From the NCBI GenBank assembly GCA_022925895.1, contig JAKSYS010000035.1, positions 62,001 through 126,000 of the forward strand: a stretch of 64,000 bases of DNA, written 5' to 3'. The stretch comes from Fragilaria crotonensis. Lineage: Eukaryota > Bacillariophyta > Fragilariophyceae > Fragilariales > Fragilariaceae. Below, piece after piece: positions 11,345-21,751 of the stretch (the first letter of the stretch is position 1; each line of letters opens with the position of its first letter). A program made the position numbers and the translations under genes. The notes below the pieces were generated by a model, which worked only from the letters and a program-made list of their open reading frames with translations, was not told where the DNA came from and did no database searches.

Positions 11345-14300
11345 TTGTGCCAGCTGCTGCTTCAATGCTGCGCTTGGTACCTTGTCTTCCTGATGACGTT
11401 TGCGGTAGGATCCGCAACAACTTTGGAAACGGAAACGACACACCAAGAAACCGGGTCTTTGCCCTCATCTGCAGGTCACGCACTGCGTGGTGTAAGGCGT
11501 CCGCGTCGTCTCCGCCACTACGCATTTGTGGCTCGAATACTCCGGCGTCGGGGGGAGTGGTTACACGCTCTACGCACACGCTGCTCCCTGCATGCTACGC
11601 CACTCCACCTCAGTACCCAACGTCGTAAACGTCGTAAACAAGAACGCCTGCCCTATACGTTCGGTCCATTTGCCTCGCACTTCACCTCGATGGCCCAGGC
11701 TCCACGACTACTCTCCATGTCGTACCCGAACGACTCGGGTTCGCACACAACCAAACCAACGTGTCTGCACACAACACCTTCCGACTACCCGATTGTCATC
11801 GACACGGGGGCGTCAATATCTGTGTCCCCGAATATAAACGATTTCGTCGATGGGATCTCCGAGGCGAATGTACACGATCTCAAGGGACTCAATCACAGTA
11901 CTAAAGTACACGGTATGGGTATGGTGGAGTGGACTATCTACGATGTCTATCACTCAGTGAAGACGATACGAACAATGGCCTTTTACGTTCCCGATGCGAC
12001 CATCAGGCTCTTTTCACCGCAGACGTACTTCTTCGAAGGTGGTGGAAGAGGACACTTACACTGCGACAAAGACCAGGCAGTTCTACTGCTAAATAACGGT
12101 GACAAGCTTACGTTCCCGTACAACTGTGAGACTAACCTCCCTTTCATGCTACCAGTGACGAAGACCAAGTCCAAGAAGCGCTCGTTAACGTTTCCGACAT
12201 CTGAGAGAGCGGTAGCCGGTTTGACTCATGCCGACGTAACGTCGTTTTCCGATCCCGACTCTCTGATGAGTTTGATGACCGTTGCCGACGAGGCAAACCA
12301 GAATCTGACTGCTGCTCAGAAGGAACTACTTCACTGGCACTGGAAACTCGGACACTGTAACTTTCAGTGGATCCAGGCGCTTGCCGCGAAGCCGTTAGAC
12401 GAGAACGGAACAGCACTACTCCAGACGAAACACAAGATATCAGTCGCACTAGCTCCCCTTTGCGCTGCCTGTCAGTTGGCTAAACAAAAGCGTCGCAGCG
12501 CCGATGTCGCAACCGAGATGAAGTTGGAAGACCGAGACATGCTACTCAAACAAAACAACACGGAACCCGGGGACTGCGTCTCTATAGATCAATACGCCTC
12601 CACGGTACTCGGACGACTGCCTCATACAAGAGGAAAGGAGAAGAAGGACGAAAAGTTCAATGGTGGGACGGTGTTTGTAGACCACGCAACCGGTTACGTA
12701 CACCTTGAGCATCAAGTTTCAATGCGTGCCGGAGAGACGATTGCCTCCAAAACTGCTTTCGAGAGGTTTGCCATGCAACACGGAGTTCAAGTGAAGCGAT
12801 ACCGAGCAGACAATCATCCGTTTGGATCAAAGGAGTTCCAAGAATCGTTGGACTCAACTCGGCAGACTTTAACCTTCTCTGGTGTCGGGGCTAAACATCA
12901 AAATGGTGTAGCCGAGCGTGCTATACAAACGATAACCTCGTGGGCACGAGCAATGATGTTGCACTCTATCCTTCATTGGCCCGAGTCGGCAAATTTGGAA
13001 CTATGGCCCTTTGCCATGGCACACGCCGTCTACCTTTGGAATCATATCCCGCGTAAGGATATCAAGAAATCACCATACGAGCTGTTCACGAAATCGGTTA
13101 TGCCCTCCGAAATGTACCTACAACGACAGCACGTGTGGGGCTGTCCAACGTACGTGTTAGACCCCAAACTCCAAGACGGAAAGAAACTACCGAAATGGGA
13201 TCCGAGAGTGCGACGAGGACAGTTCCTTGGATTTTCACAGCAGCATTCCAGCACAATCGGCCTGATCTTGAATCATCTGACGGGGTCCGTTACCCCACAG
13301 TATCATTGTGTATACGATGACCTGTTTACAACCGTGCCAAACGGCGTAACGGTACTGCCTTTCGGAACGACAGAGTTCGATCCGGAGACGTGGGAGCGAC
13401 TAATTTCGAACGGTGGTCACGAGCGAGTCGACTGGGTCGGAAACGACGTATTAAGCCTTGACCCAGACTGGATGACGGAGGCCGAGCGACAAGCATTACG
13501 ACAGCCAGCGCCGAGAACGGGCGATCATGAAGGTCCCCGAATGTCATTTCCAAGGGAGCCAGCAACTCCAAGCACGGTTGGAGACGACGAACTAAGGGAG
13601 GACCCTGCAACTCGAACTCCGACGACGCCACTCACTCCGATACCAACAAGAGTTACGTTCGAACCGGGCACCGCACCGCCTGTTCGTGACCTTGCAATGG
13701 ATTTTGAAGGCGAACGCGATGAGGAGCCAACGTCTGAACGTCAAGTACGGCATTCGCCACCACCTTCGTCCCCGACGCGCAGATCAACGCGTGATCGAAA
13801 ACCGAATCGTAAGTTCCGAGGCGATGAGTGGGTTAACTACCAGAAGAGCCGTGTCGCTAAGCAACGAGTCCGAACCGGGTTACTGAACGAGCAGTATCTG
13901 CAAAGCTTGGATTGGAATATGGTGGTAAGCCAACTAAAGACGGGACACTGGAAAGCAATGGCTACCTACTTAGATTTAAATACAACTCGCGAAGGACATT
14001 TGCTCTCGATGCACCCGCTATCTCTTGCAGCAAAGGCGAATGCGGAAGATAATCCGCGATGGAACGAAGCCATGAACGGTCCGAACGCCGAAGGTTTTTG
14101 GGACGCCATGTGCAAAGAGGTCACTACTTTGACGGATCAGAAGGATGCCTGGGAAGTTGTGCTGCGAGAAGCATGGATGAACGTGCTACCGAGCACGTGG
14201 GCGTTCAAATGTAAGAGATTTCCCGACGGACTCATCAAGAAGCTGAAGGCACGATTTTGCGTAAGAGGCGACAAGCAGCTAGAAGGGGTAGACTTCTTCG

Positions 14301-15748
14301 AGACCTTCGCTCCGGTCGTGAGCTGGTCAACGATACGCCTGATGCTCATACTATCTCTGGTTCTGAGACTTGCTACACGCCAAGTTGACTACACTGCAGC
14401 ATTCTTACACGCACCGATTGATGAGGACGTCTACGTTGAGATGCCACGTGGTTTTTCCGAACCCGGTAAGGTTTTAAAGTTGAAGAAATCCCTCTACGGG
14501 CTTAAACAAGCGCCAAGGAACTTCTTTCAACACTTGAAGAGCAAGCTGGAGCGAATTGGTTTTACTTCTTCCTCGGCCGATCCATGCCTCTTCATTTCCG
14601 AGAGAGTTATTTGTATCGTCTATGTTGACGACACACTGCTGTTCTCCCCTCGACAAGAGTACATCGACGACGTTCTGTCAAAACTGAAGGAAGAAGAGCT
14701 TGACCTCGAAGAGGAGGATGACGTCGCCGGTTTCCTGGGAGTAAACGTGCAACGAGACGATGAGAACGGTCAGATCCACATGACTCAATTGGGACTGATC
14801 GACCGCATTATAGATGCGCTAGGGTGCGACTCGCTACCTGGAAAACGTACTCCTGCCGAACACGGCGCCCTCGGTTCTGACAAGGGAGGAGATCCGCCGC
14901 AGGCATCATTCTCGTATGCGAGCGTGATCGGTATGTTACAATACCTACAAGCGCACACGCGACCCGATATTACGTTGGCCGTGAGCCAATGTGCGCGTTT
15001 TATACATTCGACTCGTCGTTCACACGAGTTGGCGCTGATACGTATCGGACAATATCTTAAACTGACGAGAACGAGAGGTTTGACTTTGCGTCCTACAACT
15101 ACAATGAGCATCGACTGCTATGTCGACGCAGACTTTGCTGGTCTCTGGGGATTCGAAGATCCTCAAGATCCCACTTGCGTGAAGAGTCGAACTGGTTATG
15201 TCCTATGCCTTGCGGGATGTCCAATCATCTGGGCAAGCAAGCTACAGTCCGACATCGCTCTATCTACCATGGAAGCGGAGTATAACGCTCTGTCTATGGC
15301 ACTTAAGGAACTACTTCCGCTTAAGCGACTGGTAGAAACCGTGGCAGGAGCGGTTCAGATACCCCTACATCCAACAACCGCCATGAGGGTGACTGTATGG
15401 GAAGATAATACGGGCGCACTCACTTTGGCGAATTTGGAGCCCGGACGAATGACTCCACGTTCGAAACATTATGGAGTTAAATATCACTGGTTTAGGGAAC
15501 ACCTAAAGCCTAACTGCATCGAAGTCGTTAAAATTGATACCGACGATCAACAAGCAGACATTCTTACGAAAGCCCTACGTACGCACAAGTTCGAACATAA
15601 TCGACGCCAACTAATGGGTTGGTCAGCTACACTTTGGGGAAGCCAGTTGCGCTCGAAAGGGAGTGTGAAGATACTGGCTAATACGGTGCGATACCACGCT
15701 AGTCCGGGAATAGCCCGACTACGTGTTCATCAGAGCCGTTACACATGA
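11345..15748 (+). CDS. pol region of Copia A
   Basis: One long frame with protease (DTGASIS near 11,800), an HHCC zinc region (H...H...CAAC near 12,330-12,460), an integrase core (12,560-13,000, including the 'KHQNGVAERAIQTI' type helix), a disordered linker, reverse transcriptase (14,100-14,750, YVDD near 14,620) and RNase H (15,110-15,570, 'TMEAEYNALSMA'). Integrase precedes RT, as in all Ty1/copia elements. The frame ends inside the 3' LTR. It is separated from the gag region by about 100 bases; how the two are expressed cannot be judged from the sequence. Confidence 0.9.
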   Translation: MCQLLLQCCAWYLVFLMTFAVGSATTLETETTHQETGSLPSSAGHALRGVRRPRRLRHYAFVARILRRRGEWLHALRTRCSLHATPLHLSTQRRKRRKQERLPYTFGPFASHFTSMAQAPRLLSMSYPNDSGSHTTKPTCLHTTPSDYPIVIDTGASISVSPNINDFVDGISEANVHDLKGLNHSTKVHGMGMVEWTIYDVYHSVKTIRTMAFYVPDATIRLFSPQTYFFEGGGRGHLHCDKDQAVLLLNNGDKLTFPYNCETNLPFMLPVTKTKSKKRSLTFPTSERAVAGLTHADVTSFSDPDSLMSLMTVADEANQNLTAAQKELLHWHWKLGHCNFQWIQALAAKPLDENGTALLQTKHKISVALAPLCAACQLAKQKRRSADVATEMKLEDRDMLLKQNNTEPGDCVSIDQYASTVLGRLPHTRGKEKKDEKFNGGTVFVDHATGYVHLEHQVSMRAGETIASKTAFERFAMQHGVQVKRYRADNHPFGSKEFQESLDSTRQTLTFSGVGAKHQNGVAERAIQTITSWARAMMLHSILHWPESANLELWPFAMAHAVYLWNHIPRKDIKKSPYELFTKSVMPSEMYLQRQHVWGCPTYVLDPKLQDGKKLPKWDPRVRRGQFLGFSQQHSSTIGLILNHLTGSVTPQYHCVYDDLFTTVPNGVTVLPFGTTEFDPETWERLISNGGHERVDWVGNDVLSLDPDWMTEAERQALRQPAPRTGDHEGPRMSFPREPATPSTVGDDELREDPATRTPTTPLTPIPTRVTFEPGTAPPVRDLAMDFEGERDEEPTSERQVRHSPPPSSPTRRSTRDRKPNRKFRGDEWVNYQKSRVAKQRVRTGLLNEQYLQSLDWNMVVSQLKTGHWKAMATYLDLNTTREGHLLSMHPLSLAAKANAEDNPRWNEAMNGPNAEGFWDAMCKEVTTLTDQKDAWEVVLREAWMNVLPSTWAFKCKRFPDGLIKKLKARFCVRGDKQLEGVDFFETFAPVVSWSTIRLMLILSLVLRLATRQVDYTAAFLHAPIDEDVYVEMPRGFSEPGKVLKLKKSLYGLKQAPRNFFQHLKSKLERIGFTSSSADPCLFISERVICIVYVDDTLLFSPRQEYIDDVLSKLKEEELDLEEEDDVAGFLGVNVQRDDENGQIHMTQLGLIDRIIDALGCDSLPGKRTPAEHGALGSDKGGDPPQASFSYASVIGMLQYLQAHTRPDITLAVSQCARFIHSTRRSHELALIRIGQYLKLTRTRGLTLRPTTTMSIDCYVDADFAGLWGFEDPQDPTCVKSRTGYVLCLAGCPIIWASKLQSDIALSTMEAEYNALSMALKELLPLKRLVETVAGAVQIPLHPTTAMRVTVWEDNTGALTLANLEPGRMTPRSKHYGVKYHWFREHLKPNCIEVVKIDTDDQQADILTKALRTHKFEHNRRQLMGWSATLWGSQLRSKGSVKILANTVRYHASPGIARLRVHQSRYT

Positions 15749-15849
15749 TTGTATGGTCGAGCTTACTGTTTCGCCAAACTGCAATCATCGAGTCTTTAGA
15801 ATCTCAGAATTAGCTTATAATATTTAGTTTTATGAAGTATATCTTCGCA
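15664..15849 (+). repeat. 3' LTR of Copia A
   Basis: 186 bp, preceded by a purine tract (GAAAGGGAG) that serves as the likely polypurine tract and followed by the target duplication TCAGG. Confidence 0.95.
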
Positions 15850-15854
15850 TCAGG

Positions 15855-16380
15855 GGGTACTTGTATCGGGTACCAGTACCTGGTACCTGGTACCTGGTAC
15901 ACGTAGTACGAGTAACCGGGTTTATCTTCGGACCAAATGACTATGATATCATAAATCATATACTCGGAGTATATGTACAATAATACATACACCAGTACGA
16001 GTATTCGTAATTCGAAGTACACCTACTAGCTCTACTACTAGAGCATACTTAAATTCGGAATTCGGACTCAGTACTGTACTGTTACTGGCGTCTGTCATAA
16101 AAAATGTATGATACAGTGTATAGTGCCGGTACGCTGTACCGATCGAGCATTCGCACATCTACTCGTACTTGTAGCTCGTACTTGTACTCCGTGGTAGATG
16201 TACTGATACAAGGTACAGTACTCTGTAATACGTAATACGCCACGTAAACTCGCATTATATCCTGCAAGTTTACGACAGAGTGCAGCGCTCAATCGTTCGT
16301 TCCTTCTTAACTCCAACACATAACAACACACGTTCATTCGACACGATACCTCTGCTGCTCCGTGGCTTTCTGTCATTGTC
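15855..16380. other. GTAC-palindrome-rich spacer
   Basis: No gene. From 15,858 to 15,915 seven GTAC tetramers occur in about 60 bases, including three tandem copies of CTGGTAC. More clusters lie at 16,060-16,230. The stretch nearest 16,381 is pyrimidine-rich and is the likely promoter/5' UTR of the next gene. Confidence 0.6.
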
Positions 16381-17801
16381 ATGTTTCAGTGCCGATGTAC
16401 AATTTATCTGCTAGTTGTGATTAGTTCCTTGGCGAACATTGCCAATGGACTAACTCTACACGTAGCAGCAATATCAGAAGCAGCAGCAACATCTCAATCC
16501 AAACGTGCTGCTGACACAGGTACTGCCACTGCCACAGCACTGCTGCGGAGACAATTGCAGGGCAACCCTGATCCTCCTCAAATTATTTCGGCTACACCGG
16601 ATTCGAATAAAGGCGAACAAGTCCAGGAAACTATAGTTGCTGATGGAGCAGCGACCAATCCACCCACCTCCCCTGCCACCAACGACAAGGACGCAGCAGC
16701 AACAACAAAAGCTGCTTCTACGGAGGACGACACCAAAGCGGCAGCAACAAAAACAGAAACAACCAATCCGCCTTCCACAGAAAAAGAAACGGATGAACCA
16801 TCTACAACTTGTTCTCGGGCGATTACCTGCGATCAATGCAAGACTGCAGCTAAATCGGTCGAAACTGCAACGAAGGAAACCGACACATGCGTCTTCAAGG
16901 GAGATGAAAATGCCACTGCCGCCACTATTGTTTGTCAACTCCTTCCAAAGAAAGATGCACCTAAACACCTGGATGATATGTGCTTGCCGCAGGACTCCAG
17001 TCAGAAAAAAACACAGAATTCCGAGGACGACGACAGTGGTGGGGGAGGATTTTCGTTCGTGGCCGGACTGTTCGTTCTTACGGTGGCCAGCGTGGCATAT
17101 TATCGCTTCAAGAAGGGTAAATTGAGATTTGCAGGTGACGGCATCGTCAATGACTTTACCTCCGTCATGAGCGGTACGCGGGCACCCTATCACAAGACGG
17201 AAACGTAAGTCCAATCGCATTCAAAGAATATTCTGCTCTCCTACCTCCTGCTCACCAGTACCATTTCATTTTCAGTGCCCCACTTGCAACAACCTCCGGA
17301 GATGACGATGAAGAGTGGGGTTGGGAGGATTCAACTCATAACAACCTTGGTCATTTGGAAATGTCTAACAAGAAAGATGACGAAGATCTCACCATGGCAT
17401 TCGCCATGTCCACGAAGGGGCCGTCACGTGCAGCACCCAAGTCTTCTCCTGTCTTTTCTAGAGCGCCACCAGTGGCCTCGACCTCTACGAGTAGTAGCAG
17501 TAGTGGCCCTTCTGCATCCATGTCATCATTCACACCCTCCGCTATGCATATCACATCATTGGGTGTACCCACTTCGTCGTCAACGCTGCCAAAGAAAAAA
17601 ACCATCAAGAAACAAGAGGATGATTTATTCGCTTCCATGGGTCTGGCTGCCAAACCAACGTTCAGTGCTACTACCAGTTCCAGCGCAGCGACGAAGGCTC
17701 CTCCGTCGAAAAAGTCATCAGATCTGATCGCTACTGATTTGATGAGTGTGGATGCCAAGTGGGACGACGATGGAGATTTAGATGATTTACTGGATGACTA
17801 A
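16381..17801 (+). CDS. Type I membrane protein with Ser/Thr/Ala-rich ectodomain and acidic tail
   Basis: Predicted join 16381-17204 and 17276-17801, with a 71-nt intron (GTAAGT...TTTTCAG) splitting an ACT codon, giving 449 residues. An N-terminal hydrophobic signal peptide (about 1-23) is followed by a low-complexity Ala/Thr/Asn/Pro-rich ectodomain with a small Cys cluster (CSRAITCDQCKTA ... CVF ... CQLLP ... CLP, residues about 145-205), one transmembrane segment at about 221-243 ('FVAGLFVLTVASVAYYRF'), then a long cytosolic Ser-rich tail that contains 'DDDEEWGWED' and ends 'DDDGDLDDLLDD'. The acidic aromatic tail motifs look like sorting or adaptor-binding sites. I know no named family. Its stop lies 34 bases from the stop of the convergent frataxin gene. 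Confidence 0.8.
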
Positions 17802-17835
17802 TTGCGTCCTAGGGAGTACTAGCGAGGTGCTTACA

Positions 17836-18537
17836 CTATTTCACATCTTCTAAATCCAATTCCAACTGATAGAGTTGGCGAATTTCATCCTTCAATGTCT
17901 GTCCCAATGATATCACCGACGACCCATCAATACCGTCAGAACGCGTGTACACCCATTGATCATTTTCATATTCATAACGTCGCGGACCGGACAAAGGAGA
18001 GGACCACCATATTTGTTGATTCGGAGTCTGTTTGTTGAGAACCCATGTTCCGTGGGGCGGCATGACAATCGTCAACACTCCCGACGCGTACGATGCTTCA
18101 AAGTCACCACCGCCACTACCACTGCCGCTGTTGTTGTGTTGAGGTGGCATGGATTCAAACAATGCATCGAGCGCATCTTGAATCGATTCCAGCGTACTAT
18201 CGGCAACTTCATGATATAAGGCCACGGACTGGAAGCATCTCACGGATGATTGAAATAATGATGAAACTGTCGTCGGACAAGACCAATGGTGCATCAGTTG
18301 TCTATGCATAAAAGGAAGAAAACATCGGTTTCTCCCTTGGACAATCATGGCCGTCATTCGCATTGCTGTTGTTGTAGATCTTGACAGGCTCGCCATTCCT
18401 CGAGCGGCGATAAGCTTGGTTATCGGATTAGAACGTGCCATGGCTCTACTAATACTAATAGTACCGCTACTAGAAGTAGTAGTGCCACAGTAACAACCAC
18501 GTCGAAGCACTACTTCTGTAAATGTCCTCGTTGTCAT
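17836..18537 (-). CDS. FXN: Mitochondrial frataxin
   Basis: 233 residues from the ATG at 18537; a longer frame exists only through a TTG. Residues 1-95 are basic, Ser/Thr-rich and Arg-spaced, as in a long mitochondrial presequence. The frataxin/CyaY domain follows: an acidic first helix ('ESIQDALDALFESM'), the strand 'ASGVLTIVMPPHGTWVLNKQ', then the family signature 'NKQTPNQQIWWSSPLSGPRR', 'WVYTR' and a final helix ('LGQTLKDEIRQLYQLELDLE'). Frataxin binds iron and activates the cysteine desulfurase complex that builds Fe-S clusters in mitochondria. The sheet residues Q/N-K-Q-T-P and the W that contact the desulfurase complex in other species are present. Intron-free as read. Confidence 0.93.
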   Translation of the reverse strand: MTTRTFTEVVLRRGCYCGTTTSSSGTISISRAMARSNPITKLIAARGMASLSRSTTTAMRMTAMIVQGRNRCFLPFMHRQLMHHWSCPTTVSSLFQSSVRCFQSVALYHEVADSTLESIQDALDALFESMPPQHNNSGSGSGGGDFEASYASGVLTIVMPPHGTWVLNKQTPNQQIWWSSPLSGPRRYEYENDQWVYTRSDGIDGSSVISLGQTLKDEIRQLYQLELDLEDVK

Positions 18538-19659
18538 GGATGATGCTTTCCTCAAATTGCGGCGCCGTTTTCTTCAATGTTTGTGATGGGTAGGATGTTA
18601 TGGGATGATGCGAACCACCTGATCGTTCCTCCAGTTGCCCTTTGCACAAACGGTTCAAGTCTTGTTACGTGTGTGTGCGTGATGTGAATGGGATGCTTCA
18701 AAGGTCAGTTGTACTGGTTGTGAAAGTGAGAAGTCAAACGGTGTCGATCCCTTTCCTCAGGGAGGTGCGGGAAAGTACTGAAATCTACGATGTTTGGTTG
18801 GAATAGTATTTAAGTGTTCATCAGTGCCGCTAAACGGTGCTACTCGTACTGGTATACGGTATACACGCGTTTTGAAAGTGTTTTGTCGAATGGACGATAC
18901 GCTCACACTTCGTCGAGGAGTCGATGGTCGACCGAAGCAACATTTGCATGGCCACCACCCACCACTATACAATCTATGTACCAGGTACTGGAGTACTCCC
19001 TATAATAGAATGATATAGTACACTACCTTTTCAATTACTAATTCTTTAGCAGCATTTTACTGCCGGTAGACACTACCGGTAGTTGTACAAGGCCATGCAA
19101 TCAGGCGCCAAGGGATTCAACGTGCCGTCGTTCATTCCCTCCATGATAATTTGCGCAGCTCCTTTCCCTCTTGTCCATCATGGTTCCACTTTCCCCTGCT
19201 GGTGTTCTTACCTGCAGAAGCAGAAGAAGTTGCTACAATCATGATGGTGCCTTACTTTTGACGGAGGATACTGGTGTCTGAAATGTTGCCTTCCGTCAAT
19301 TTGAGGGAGATGAACGATGAACGCTTGAGTTGCAAGTTGGGAATGGTTTAAAGAATTGTAATCGGCGGCGGATACATGACTGCGAAATTGTAGGTGATAT
19401 TTTTCGACGTGCCAATTCGATCCTGAAGTAGAAAGTGTCATACCTAAACTCCGTACAATTGTACGTGCATAATTCTGGTTGCCTCGCAACGTGTGCTTCT
19501 TTTGTTAGACCAAGTATCCACATTAAGCTCCACATTGAGCTCCACATTGAACGTACGAATGTGATGTACAATGTACATTGAGCTAAGTAAATTCTTGATA
19601 AGGTAAAAAACCGTTTCCTGCCTTGAACACACAGCTATATAAGGATCGTGATAGTGTGC
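18538..19659. other. Gene-free spacer upstream of frataxin
   Basis: No convincing coding potential on either strand; the open frames are short and overlap each other. Contains a GTAC cluster at about 18,975-19,020 and a small repeat near 19,515-19,555 ('AAGCTCCACATTGAGCTCCACATTGAACG'-like words). The first part is the probable promoter of frataxin. Confidence 0.4.
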
Positions 19660-20335
19660 GAAAGTTAATCGGCTCAGTCACGAACACTAAATCGTTCAGT
19701 GTCGTCTCTGAACGTCGTTCAGTGTCGTCAATGAACCTGGCAAGACGGTCGAAAAAACACCGAAACTTCCCAAAGTCGAACTTTAAGTGCCCATAACTTG
19801 AGCAATAAAGGTGCTACATCAAAAAATGAGACTGATTTGAAAAGCTGTGAGTACGAGCTTTCCAAATCCGTGCTCCGATTGGTGGTATCTTGCTTTATCG
19901 ATGAACGTTCGTCGATTGAAAATCGCATTTTGGGTGAAACGAGACAAGTGTGCATGCTTATAACGTAACGAATATAACTCTAAAATATAAAAGTAAAACG
20001 GATTCAAATAGAAGAGATCAAGGGCTTTCCAAATCATTCCGGTATTTGAATGTAGTACCTTTATTCGCCATGTTATGGGCTCTCAAAGTTTCGTAAAATC
20101 ATTGACGGACGACACTAACGTCATTGAACGTCGTCACTAACTCGACACAAACGTTAGTGAACGTGCGACACATGCTCCTCGAAAACTCGTTTTGAGTCCA
20201 ATGCACGAAAAAACGCGCATGCGTCTACGACGCTCCTCGTACAACAAAAAAATTAGTGAACTTAGTGAACGACGCAGTGAACTTAGTGAACTTAGTGAAC
20301 GACGACAGTGTCGTTAGTGACGTGACTCAAGAAGA
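19660..20335. repeat. Fold-back-like repeat region with GTTCA/TTAGTGAAC words
   Basis: The left edge (19,665-19,735) carries several 'GTTCAGTGTCGT' words. The right part (20,100-20,335) carries the related inverse words 'GACGACACTAACG' and direct runs of 'ACTTAGTGA'. Between them lies a unique core of about 350 bases rich in A and T without an ORF. The arrangement looks like a fold-back or non-autonomous element, but exact ends and target duplications were not found. Confidence 0.45.
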
Positions 20336-20458
20336 AGTCACTATTTTACAGGTAGTTGACGGTTTTTAGTAACATGTGGTGCAAGAAAATACATAGGTAC
20401 TCTGAGCATTTGTATGAGAATGGCCGAACGAAGTTTCAAACGACCTCAGCTGCGCATA

Positions 20459-20852
20459 TGACTGAACGCACACTTGTTTCTACATTAGTAGTAAACAAAA
20501 TGTATATGTCATATGTAGATTCGCATTGACTGAACGCACGCTTCTTTCTACATTAGTAGTAATCAAAATGTATATGTCATATGTAGATTCGTATTGACTG
20601 AACACACGCTTCTTTCTACATTAGTAGTAATCAAAATGTATATGTCATATGTAGATTCGGATTTGACTGAACGCACACTTCTATCTACATTAGTAGTAAA
20701 CAAAATGTATATGTCATATGTAGATTGGCATTTGACTTCCTTCTACATTAGTAGTAATCAAAATGTATATGTCATATGTAGATTCGCATTTGACTGAACG
20801 CACACTTCTTTCTACATTAGTAGTAAACAAAATGTATATGTCATATGTAGAC
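20459..20852. repeat. Tandem array of about six 68-bp units
   Basis: Five near-full copies and one shortened copy (about 58 bp, fifth) of a unit beginning ACTGAACGCACACTTCT and containing 'TACATTAGTAGTAA' and 'TGTATATGTCATATGTAG'. Copies differ at a few positions (AAACAAAA versus AATCAAAA; TTCG versus TTGG). 'CATATG' in each unit is palindromic. Confidence 0.9.
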
Positions 20853-20855
20853 ATT

Positions 20856-21751
20856 GCAACTCGGAGTTCTTGCTACTGTACATACATTTCACATGTCGGT
20901 CTACGTTCTGTATAAGCTTTATGCAAGTTTTGCCATAAAGATACAGCACCAGCAGCACTACCCGTGGCCCGTGGTACCCAGTACAATGGTACGAAATCCT
21001 TGTATCACTTACGATGGAGGGGACTTCGTGTTACCTTCAATGGAGTGCTTCCGCGTCAATACATTATTACGGTATTGCAAAAATCGTATCTTACGCTACT
21101 TTCCCGCAGCTCCCAGCCACTCGACACTGGACACTGGACATCATGCATGTGTTCGAAGCATGTACGAAGTACTAGTACCAGGAATAACGGTCCTGCTACA
21201 TCGCGTACAACGTACCTTGCACTGGTACACTATATCTGTTCGATGGAGCTACACTACGTAGTACCGGTTTGGTACGCTGGTGCTTGCACTCTCGGAACGG
21301 CAGACTGCAGTACAGTCCGTGTGTTTCCATCTTGAAAAATCTACACTAGCTCTTGGCATTTCACCAAAACAACCTGGCATTCAATCAACTTCAGTAGGGA
21401 AGTAAACGAAAGAACTATCCATGAAGTCTGCAGTGCAGAGTGCTGAGTATATTTCACTTAGTGTTACATGAAATGCAGGTGGATCAGCTCGAAGTGTGAA
21501 TGTTGTTCTTTGCGCTTCAATACTGGGGTTGTCCTTTTTTTCCTTGGACCTTATGAGTGGAAGAGTGTGTTCTGACAATTTGAGGTTGGGTACCCAAGTT
21601 GCATTACATCGATAGTTGCCATAGCATCTGTGAGGCACCATGGGATTATGCCATTAGCTTTCGTGTGCTACAGTATCTCAGATCTCAAAAGAATATGTGT
21701 CCTTCGCTAAAGTTAACAACAACACTATAACTACTAACTATTGTAGCAATT
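20856..21751. other. Gene-free spacer downstream of the kinase
   Basis: GTAC-rich between 20,970 and 21,280. Open frames here are short and mutually overlapping. The segment next to 21,752 is the 3' flank of the minus-strand kinase. Confidence 0.4.

Larger units (their letters stand above)
9294..15849 (+). mobile_element. Ty1/copia LTR retrotransposon A, young, nearly whole
   Basis: Element of 6,556 bp with 186-bp LTRs (TG...CA) that I read as identical, bordered by the 5-bp direct repeat TCAGG (9289-9293 and 15850-15854). The part order is LTR, primer site, gag, protease, integrase, reverse transcriptase, RNase H, LTR; integrase before RT defines the Copia superfamily (Pseudoviridae kin). 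Identical LTRs point to a very recent insertion. It looks nearly whole, with perhaps one break. It stands between the mitochondrial-type gene ending at 9055 and a membrane protein gene at 16381, and it interrupts neither. Diatom Copia elements are known as CoDi lineages; I cannot assign the lineage by eye. Confidence 0.95.

Noticed and set aside
20594-20797. 67-codon frame in the 68-bp array
   Set aside because: Repeat-derived open frame without coding features.
20459-20852. CRISPR array
   Set aside because: Whole 68-bp units repeat without unique spacers, and the DNA is eukaryotic.
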